From Candidatus Omnitrophota bacterium (lineage in GTDB: Bacteria > Hinthialibacterota > Hinthialibacteria > OLB16), in NCBI GenBank assembly GCA_020632575.1, contig JACKFH010000071.1, forward strand, positions 1 through 11,803: a stretch of 11,803 bases of DNA, given 5' to 3'. Both the position numbers and the translations under genes were made by a program. How positions within the stretch are numbered: position 1 is the first letter of the stretch; each line of letters opens with the position of its first letter. The notes under the pieces are model-generated. The model was not told the origin of the DNA and did no database searches. It saw nothing but the letters and a program-made list of their open reading frames with translations. Shown here piece after piece: positions 7,163 to 11,803 of the stretch.

Positions 7163-8446
7163 CTAGGGCAAAGAAACATCCCCATCTGGATTCTTCGAGT
7201 CCCCCATCGGTTGTTCTCGCTTCATCTGATCGTCATCGCCATCGGGCCCGACACTATAAAACTGACGATTCTCCGTGCTCCAGAGGAAACCCTCGCCGGT
7301 AAAAGGATCGAGCGGTTCCTCCTCAAAGAACTCGGGAATGAGGTTGGAGGCTTGGGTGGCCGGATCCCTCCCCTCCATCTCGCGGATTCGATTGGCCAGA
7401 TAGAGGCGGGCGAGATCGAATCGCGCTTGGAAAATTCGTTCTCTCTCCCTGACCGACAACATGTGCTGCAAAGACATCGCCAACATCATATCGTGGAGTT
7501 GCCAAAACCGAGTCAGCGGGTTGTCGGACATCGTGACATGACTCACAACCCTTCCGAGAAAATTTCCCTCGGCCGGTGAAGTCTGAGAGAAAGGAGAACT
7601 CCACGCCCAGATTTGTCGGGTGGATTCCCGAGCGGGCTCACCGTCGATAACTTTGAAGCTGCCTCCGACCTGTTCATACACACCGGCAAGGTCAAGGACA
7701 ACCGCGCGAACCGGATCTTCGAAAAAACCATTGCAAACCATTGGCCGCATTTCGGTCAATTGGGCCAGAACTTCTTGCGCTTGTCCTCCGTCCGCAATTT
7801 GGTCGGCAAGGGCCGAGAAGTGTTTGAGATTCATCGACAGGATTCCGTCCGCCATCATCTGTTGCATGACCCTTGCATAGGGGGTCCGTCTGGATAGTTG
7901 CATGGTCAGAAACCAGTCATTGATTGCGGAGTCCGTGTGTCCCCGTTCGAGATACCATCGAGATCGAACAAGAAGGAACCGCGCGAGCCCACCCAGCGCT
8001 TTGTTTTTATCCAAATCCGGGCTTAAGAGATCATAGGTGAAATCGGAACGGTTCACGATTTTCTCGATTTGAGTCAACGAATCCTGAACGTCCTCATCGA
8101 ATCTTCCCCCAACCTCTGCCCAAATCTCATCGCCAATGGAAGTGGATGGATCAACGACCCAGTTATTAATCTCCGCAGGGACTTCAAATTCGGGTATGGC
8201 CGCGAAGAATTCTTCTCGGAGACCCTCGATGTTTTCCGGTTCAGATTTCGGTTTCCTCCATTTGGGATCGAGATGAAAAGGCTCGTTTCGAAACCTCTCG
8301 AGGAGAGCGTACTCTTCCTTGGAGAGCATGGTTTGCAGATTTCTTTCAATCCAAAGTCGGGGGGCAATCAAAACCGCAAATGGGAGAGTGACGGCAATGA
8401 TGATGAGGATGGTGCGGAGCCAGGGGAAACCGCGTTTGTGTGCCAT
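7163..8446 (-). CDS. membrane-anchored protein of unknown function with DPFTG...YSVGPDGDDD tail, 427 aa
   Basis: I cannot name this family. The N-terminus MAHKRGFPWLRTILIIIAV (1-19), continuing to about residue 32, is a basic head plus one hydrophobic helix without a clear cleavage site, so it is probably a signal anchor with the bulk outside the cytoplasm. The middle (about 105-360) is mostly helical with repeat-like segments (ARFLLVRSRWYLERGHTDSAINDW, 155-178) reminiscent of tetratricopeptide-like or helical-repeat proteins. Near the end, EEPLDPFTGEGFLWSTE (376-392) and FYSVGPDGDDD (396-406) form a motif I associate with planctomycete-type hypothetical proteins, where it resembles the C-terminal strand and calcium-like loop of type II secretion pseudopilins. 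It ends in a polar tail. The ATG at 8446 has no Shine-Dalgarno; the next Met (40) would remove the membrane helix. It lies 114 bp downstream of aspS and may be read through from it. Confidence 0.75.
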   Translation of the reverse strand: MAHKRGFPWLRTILIIIAVTLPFAVLIAPRLWIERNLQTMLSKEEYALLERFRNEPFHLDPKWRKPKSEPENIEGLREEFFAAIPEFEVPAEINNWVVDPSTSIGDEIWAEVGGRFDEDVQDSLTQIEKIVNRSDFTYDLLSPDLDKNKALGGLARFLLVRSRWYLERGHTDSAINDWFLTMQLSRRTPYARVMQQMMADGILSMNLKHFSALADQIADGGQAQEVLAQLTEMRPMVCNGFFEDPVRAVVLDLAGVYEQVGGSFKVIDGEPARESTRQIWAWSSPFSQTSPAEGNFLGRVVSHVTMSDNPLTRFWQLHDMMLAMSLQHMLSVRERERIFQARFDLARLYLANRIREMEGRDPATQASNLIPEFFEEEPLDPFTGEGFLWSTENRQFYSVGPDGDDDQMKREQPMGDSKNPDGDVSLP

Positions 8447-8486
8447 GGGGTGAGATTAATGGGTTGCTGTGGGAGAGGTAAGGGAG

Positions 8487-8501
8487 GGGAGTACAACTCC
8501 C
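8487..8501. other. small inverted repeat before the 427-aa gene
   Basis: GGGAGT (8487-8492) and ACTCCC (8496-8501) form a 6-bp stem with an ACA loop. It sits between the GC-rich hairpin behind aspS and the start of the 427-aa gene, 41 bp upstream of that ATG. It may be a leader hairpin or an operator-like dyad; nothing further can be said. Confidence 0.3.
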
Positions 8502-8510
8502 GTCGAATCG

Positions 8511-8536
8511 CGCGCCGGAATCACAGTTCCGGCGCG
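8511..8536 (-). terminator. GC-rich hairpin downstream of aspS
   Basis: CGCGCCGGAA (8511-8520) and TTCCGGCGCG (8527-8536) form a perfect 10-bp stem with a 6-nt loop, starting 24 bp after the aspS stop in the direction of transcription. The stem is strong, but the following minus-strand sequence (CGATTCGACG) has no U-run. It may therefore be an incomplete intrinsic terminator, an mRNA-stabilising end, or a small palindromic repeat. Confidence 0.45.
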
Positions 8537-8560
8537 AGCACCAAGCGGACTGCTGCTAGA

Positions 8561-10342
8561 TCAAACCTCCACTTTCGGCGGCAACTTGATCTGAAGGTGC
8601 AGCTCCTTGAGTTGCTTCTCGGTCACTTCCGAGGGGGCGTTCATCATTACATCTTGCGCGCGCTGGTTGAGCGGGAAGGCGATGACCTCGCGGATGTTGG
8701 GTTCGTCGGCGAGCAGCATGACGATGCGGTCGAAGCCTGGCGCGATGCCAGCGTGAGGCGGTGCGCCAAAGTGGAAGGCATTCCATAGGGCGGGGAATTT
8801 CGATTTGACTGTGTGTTCGTCGTAACCGGCGATCTCGAACGCCTTGATCATGATCTCAGGTCGATGGTTTCTGACCGCGCCCGAGGAGAGCTCGACACCA
8901 TTGCAAACCAGGTCGTATTGGAAGGCGAGGATGTTCAGCGGATCTTCCTTCTCCAACGCCTCGAGTCCGCCCTGGGGCATCGAAAACGGGTTGTGGGAGA
9001 AATCGACTTTCTTCTCTTCCTCGTTGTATTCGAACATCGGGAAATCGACGATCCAACAAAAATGCGCCTTGTTCGGATCGATTAACCCAATAGCGTTGCC
9101 GAGATAGACTCGAACTTTTCCGAGCAGTTCGTTGGTGGTCTTGCGATCTCCGGCTCCGAAAAAGAGAGCGTCACCCTCAACCGCCCCGGTGCGTTCGGCG
9201 AGCGCCGCTTTCTCTTCCTCGCTGAGGAATTTGACGATCGGTCCTTTCCACTCTCCCTCGCGCAGAGCGATCCAAGCGAGTCCCTTCGCGCCCTCGTTCT
9301 TGGCGAATTTTTCCGCGTCGTCGAAGAATTTCCTTGGTTGGTCCGCGACACCCTCGGCCCGGATCACCTTCACCGCGCCGCCCGACTCGACCTGACTTTT
9401 GAACACTTTGAGTTCGCAATTCGAAAAGATATCGGTGGCCTCGATGAGTTCCAATCCAAAACGCAGGTCGGGTTTGTCGTTGCCGTATTTCTCCATCGAC
9501 TCCCGGTAGGGGATGTGGGGGAACTGTTCGGCGTTGATCTCCTTATTGGAAAGCTCCTTGAACAGTCGGACCGTGAGGAGCTCGATCTCATGGAAAAGGT
9601 CCTCCTGGGTGACAAAGGACATCTCGACATCGATCTGATAAAACTCGCCGGGGCTGCGATCCGCCCGCGAATCCTCATCGCGAAAACAGGGGGCGATCTG
9701 AAAGTACTTGTCGAACCCGGAGACCATCAGCAATTGTTTGAACTGCTGCGGCGCCTGAGGTAAGGCGTAGAAGTGGCCGGGGTAAACGCGACTCGGCACC
9801 AAGTAATCGCGGGCGCCCTCCGGAGAGGAACTGGTCAGGATCGGCGTGTGATACTCGGTGAATCCCCGCTCGGTCATGTGCTTTCGAGTCAGCTGGGCCA
9901 CCTGAGACCGCAAGAGCATGTTCTTGTGCAAGCGCTCTTTGCGGAGGTCGAGGAACCGGTTTGCGAGACGAACATCCTCGGGGTATTCGAGCTCCTGGTT
10001 GACCGGGAAGGGAAGCTGGTCGGCTTCGGATTCGACATGGAACTTCTGACAATCGATTTCGATTTCCCCTGTCGCGATATCGGGATTGACTGTATCGCCA
10101 TCCCTCGCGACAACCGCCCCCTCCACCGTCACCACACTTTCGAGGCGAAGATGTTCTGCCTCGTCGAAGAAGTCTTTATCCGGGTTGATGACAATCTGGG
10201 TGATCCCGTAATGGTCGCGGAGGTCATAGAATAGGACTCCGCCATGGTCGCGTTTGCGGTGAACCCAACCGGATAATTTGACATTCTGGCCGACATCCTC
10301 TTTGCGAAGTTGTCCGCAAGTGTGTGTTCGAAAGGGGTGCAT
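8561..10342 (-). CDS. aspS: aspartyl-tRNA synthetase, bacterial type
   Basis: AspRS charges tRNA-Asp with aspartate in the cytosol and is essential. The 593-residue length is typical of the bacterial form. Domains in order are the OB-fold anticodon-binding domain (about 1-105, GWVHRKRDHGGVLFYDLRD), the class II core with motif 1 (about 153-170), the flipping loop SSSPEGARDYLVPSR (171-185), motif 2 FRDEDSRADRSPGEFYQID (220-238), the bacterial GAD insertion (about 300-410), and motif 3 GIAPGFDRIVMLL (532-544) with the ATP-binding Arg538. The ATG at 10342 is preferred because AAGGAG lies 10-11 nt upstream; a start at 10366 would place that ribosome site inside the gene. His33 in the anticodon-domain RDHGG loop corresponds to the His seen in non-discriminating AspRS, so it may also charge tRNA-Asn. 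It is divergent from the methyltransferase gene, with a REP-like repeat between them. Confidence 0.98.
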   Translation of the reverse strand: MHPFRTHTCGQLRKEDVGQNVKLSGWVHRKRDHGGVLFYDLRDHYGITQIVINPDKDFFDEAEHLRLESVVTVEGAVVARDGDTVNPDIATGEIEIDCQKFHVESEADQLPFPVNQELEYPEDVRLANRFLDLRKERLHKNMLLRSQVAQLTRKHMTERGFTEYHTPILTSSSPEGARDYLVPSRVYPGHFYALPQAPQQFKQLLMVSGFDKYFQIAPCFRDEDSRADRSPGEFYQIDVEMSFVTQEDLFHEIELLTVRLFKELSNKEINAEQFPHIPYRESMEKYGNDKPDLRFGLELIEATDIFSNCELKVFKSQVESGGAVKVIRAEGVADQPRKFFDDAEKFAKNEGAKGLAWIALREGEWKGPIVKFLSEEEKAALAERTGAVEGDALFFGAGDRKTTNELLGKVRVYLGNAIGLIDPNKAHFCWIVDFPMFEYNEEEKKVDFSHNPFSMPQGGLEALEKEDPLNILAFQYDLVCNGVELSSGAVRNHRPEIMIKAFEIAGYDEHTVKSKFPALWNAFHFGAPPHAGIAPGFDRIVMLLADEPNIREVIAFPLNQRAQDVMMNAPSEVTEKQLKELHLQIKLPPKVEV

Positions 10343-10417
10343 CGAAAAAGGTCTCCTTAATTTCACATCGCCTAGGACCGATGAAAAGACTAAAATTTCC
10401 CCACTCGCCCGATCGCT

Positions 10418-10487
10418 GTCATTCCCGCGAAGGCGGGAATCCAGGGGGTGGGGCTCCGCTCTGGATACCCGCCTTCGCGGGTATGAC
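10418..10487. repeat. REP/BIME-like paired palindromes
   Basis: Two 27-bp arms (10418-10444 and 10461-10487) are inverted copies of each other at 25 of 27 positions, separated by 16 bp. Each arm is itself a hairpin: ATTCCCGC/GCGGGAAT with a GAAG loop on the left, and ATACCCGC/GCGGGTAT with a CTTC loop on the right. The two differences between arms form one base pair within each hairpin, so pairing is kept. The GTCATTCCCGCGAAGGCGGG core is a widespread style of dispersed repeat in bacterial genomes, generally mobilised by REP-associated tyrosine transposases encoded elsewhere. The element lies in the 281-bp space between aspS and the divergent methyltransferase; the rest of that space shows only the weak promoter listed below. 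Confidence 0.85.
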
Positions 10488-10597
10488 CATCCTGGGAGAG
10501 TGACTGACCAAAATGGGGCAGCCAGGAAAGCGGAACCTTAGTGACTTGCCCCCCTGTTGTGAAGACGGCTCCCCCTCGAACCCTTGATAAATGGGCT

Positions 10598-10603
10598 TAT
10601 ACT
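10598..10603 (+). promoter_or_regulatory. possible -10 box for the divergent methyltransferase
   Basis: TATACT matches the -10 consensus at five of six bases and lies 20 nt before the ATG at 10624, leaving a short leader that still contains the GAGGAGGG ribosome site (about 10610-10616). No good -35 is visible at the correct spacing, only a TCGAAC-like hexamer near 10576, so this is tentative. Confidence 0.35.
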
Positions 10604-10623
10604 CGCGGCGAGGAGGGTTTTCG

Positions 10624-11379
10624 ATGGCTGAAAAGGAATGGTGGCGAACCTACTTCGAGGAGAACTATCTCGCTTTCCATAAGGACCGCCCGTTTCGGGA
10701 CACCCAGGAGGAGTTGGATCTTGTCCAATCGGTCCTCGGTCCGGCGGCTGGACGATCGCTCCTCGACGCTTGCTGCGGTCAGGGAAGGCACGCCATTCCG
10801 CTCTGCCGCCTCGGTTGGAGAGTGACTGGGGTGGACCAATCGGAATTGATGTTGGAAATGGCCCAACGAGAGGCGGAGGGGCTGGGGCGGGACAATGGCG
10901 GGATCGAATGGGTCCGAGCCGATCTGAGGCGTCCGATGGCCGACAGCCGGTTTGACGCGGCCATTTGTCTGTTCACCTCCTTCGGTTACTGTCCGGAGGA
11001 TTCAGAGAATCAAAAAGTCCTTGAGTCGATTCACCGCGCCTTGAAATCGGGCGGCGCCTTTATTCTGGATGTGGCCAACCGGGATTTTCTGATTCAACAT
11101 CCCTACGCTATCCGCAACTGGTGGCAGCGAGGCGAGGAGTACATCCTGGAGGAGACCAAACTCAGTCCGGTTACAAGCCTCGCGACTACTCGCAATGTCC
11201 TGGTGTCGACCGAGGGGGTCCGCGAATCGGAATATCGGATTCGGCTCTACAGTCTCCATGAGATCGTACGAATGATGGTCGAGGTTGGGTTCGAAATCAC
11301 AAGCGCCTATGGAAATTTTCCGGCCGAGCCGATTCAGATGACGAGTCCACGGTTGATATTGGTGGCGAAGAAGGAATAA
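10624..11379 (+). CDS. class I SAM-dependent methyltransferase
   Basis: This 251-residue protein is a Rossmann-fold methyltransferase of the Methyltransf_25/11 type, probably cytosolic. Motif I is SLLDACCGQGRHAIPL (45-60), with the unusual Cys-Cys-Gly-Gln form of the glycine loop; VTGVDQSELML (67-77) supplies the acidic SAM-ribose contact. RADLRRPM (98-105), FDAAICLFTSFGY (110-122) and LKSGGAFILDV (140-150) complete the fold. The N-terminal WWRTYFEENYL (6-16) and the C-terminal half, with YRIRLYSLHEIVRMMVEVGFEI (204-225), match small-molecule or unassigned methyltransferases of this size. The ATG at 10624 has GAGGAGGG about 7 nt upstream; an in-frame ATG at 10591 has none and would lie upstream of the possible -10. 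It is divergent from aspS and converges on the PIN-domain gene. The substrate is unknown. It is not similar enough to the other methyltransferase in the window to suggest a recent duplication. Confidence 0.88.
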   Translation: MAEKEWWRTYFEENYLAFHKDRPFRDTQEELDLVQSVLGPAAGRSLLDACCGQGRHAIPLCRLGWRVTGVDQSELMLEMAQREAEGLGRDNGGIEWVRADLRRPMADSRFDAAICLFTSFGYCPEDSENQKVLESIHRALKSGGAFILDVANRDFLIQHPYAIRNWWQRGEEYILEETKLSPVTSLATTRNVLVSTEGVRESEYRIRLYSLHEIVRMMVEVGFEITSAYGNFPAEPIQMTSPRLILVAKKE

Positions 11380-11388
11380 ATTGTGAAA

Positions 11389-11802
11389 TTATGAGGAACC
11401 AGGATCGGGGCAAATGAGTTGGACGGTGGGGAAATAGGTGCGATAGCGCGAGTCATCGCGAGTGAGGAGAGGAATCTCCATTGCTTCAGCATGGCCCCCG
11501 ATAAAGAAATCGGGTAATACATGACGCTTGGAGCCGGCAAGTTTCTTGTATTTGCGATAAGCTCTGGCGGCATTGAACAAACCGAGTCTTGATGTCTCTT
11601 GATAGAAGAGGCCAAAATGGCGAACGACGTCATCGACTTGAGCCTGCGATTCAAACCCATAAGAAAGTTCGGCATAAATGGCGGGGTTAATTGTTAGGCC
11701 ACTCTCGGCATTCTCTCCGAGTTGGGAGATAGACCAATCGGACCAGACGGGATCGTCGGTGACCACATCGATGATGACGTTTGTGTCGACAAGGATTGGC
11801 AT
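11389..11802 (-). CDS. vapC: PIN-domain ribonuclease, VapC-family toxin
   Basis: This 137-residue protein is a PIN-domain protein of the VapC toxin type, a metal-dependent ribonuclease that cleaves RNA to arrest translation. The conserved acidic residues are visible: Asp6 in ILVDTNVIID (3-12), Glu45 in AIYAELSYGF (41-50), Asp98 in HVLPDFFIGGHAEAM (94-108) and the Asp116/Asp117 pair in LLTRDDSRYRTYFP (112-125). None is missing, so the active site looks intact. The length is normal for the family. The ATG at 11802 is one base from the window edge, so its ribosome site and the cognate antitoxin, usually the gene immediately upstream, lie outside. Its stop is 9 bp from the stop of the convergent methyltransferase, with no room for a separate terminator. 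Some chromosomal VapC-like proteins have other roles, so toxin activity is inferred. Confidence 0.92.
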   Translation of the reverse strand: MPILVDTNVIIDVVTDDPVWSDWSISQLGENAESGLTINPAIYAELSYGFESQAQVDDVVRHFGLFYQETSRLGLFNAARAYRKYKKLAGSKRHVLPDFFIGGHAEAMEIPLLTRDDSRYRTYFPTVQLICPDPGSS

Positions 11803-11803
11803 C

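Noticed and set aside
7729..8912. A 13-bp identity (CCATTGCAAACCA) shared by the 427-aa gene and aspS
   Set aside because: Both copies encode a Val-Cys-Asn-Gly stretch in coding sequence; a single short coincidence, not a repeat family.
9338..10234. Plus-strand open frames of 141 and 153 residues opposite aspS
   Set aside because: They are antisense to conserved AspRS motifs; long antisense frames are common opposite GC-rich genes.
10343..10366. An earlier aspS start at 10366
   Set aside because: It would place the only good ribosome site (AAGGAG) inside the coding region; the MHPFRTHTCGQL start at 10342 is the family-typical N-terminus.
10343..10417. aspS promoter or a T-box leader
   Set aside because: No convincing -35/-10 pair and no T-box or riboswitch-like structure could be recognised in this 75-bp leader.
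10591..10623. An earlier start for the plus-strand methyltransferase at 10591
   Set aside because: No ribosome site precedes it, it lies before the possible -10, and GAGGAGGG fits the ATG at 10624.

Overview
The window is bacterial chromosome, gene-dense and moderately GC-rich by eye. An exported lipoprotein, signal-anchored envelope proteins and a bacterial-type AspRS point to a Gram-negative-type bacterium. The PadR plus HAAS-domain module, the NHL-repeat lipoprotein and a DPFTG...YSVGPDGDDD C-terminal motif are combinations I associate with Planctomycetota, Acidobacteriota, Hydrogenedentota or Sumerlaeota-like lineages. This placement is an inference from gene style; no rRNA or other phylogenetic marker is present. 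No tRNA, rRNA, CRISPR array, insertion sequence or transposase was seen.

Layout: a plus-strand exported protein of unknown function (51-1106) faces a long minus-strand block (1181-10342). Read in its own direction, that block is: aspartyl-tRNA synthetase (aspS); a 427-residue membrane-anchored protein; a tightly packed trio of SAM methyltransferase, two-domain ABC permease and six-bladed NHL-repeat lipoprotein; then a PadR regulator overlapping by 4 nt a seven-helix HAAS-domain membrane protein with a C-terminal beta-propeller. Beyond aspS lies a divergent plus-strand SAM methyltransferase (10624-11379). It converges, 9 bp apart, on a VapC-type PIN-domain toxin (11389-11802) whose antitoxin would lie beyond the right edge.

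The most interesting region is 1181-3890. A PadR repressor gene and a sensor-like membrane protein are translationally coupled behind a promoter that carries two abutting 13-bp inverted repeats. The promoter placement implies an almost leaderless padR message. The predicted topology puts the HAAS and PH-like domains in the cytoplasm and the propeller in the periplasm, so the protein could join an extracytoplasmic binding surface to a cytoplasmic partner.

Intergenic DNA is short (no gene-free stretch exceeds 300 bp) but structured. A REP/BIME-like pair of 27-bp arms with compensatory changes lies between aspS and the divergent methyltransferase. A second, unrelated REP-like palindrome follows the NHL gene. 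Hairpins also lie downstream of aspS and upstream of the methyltransferase-permease-NHL trio.
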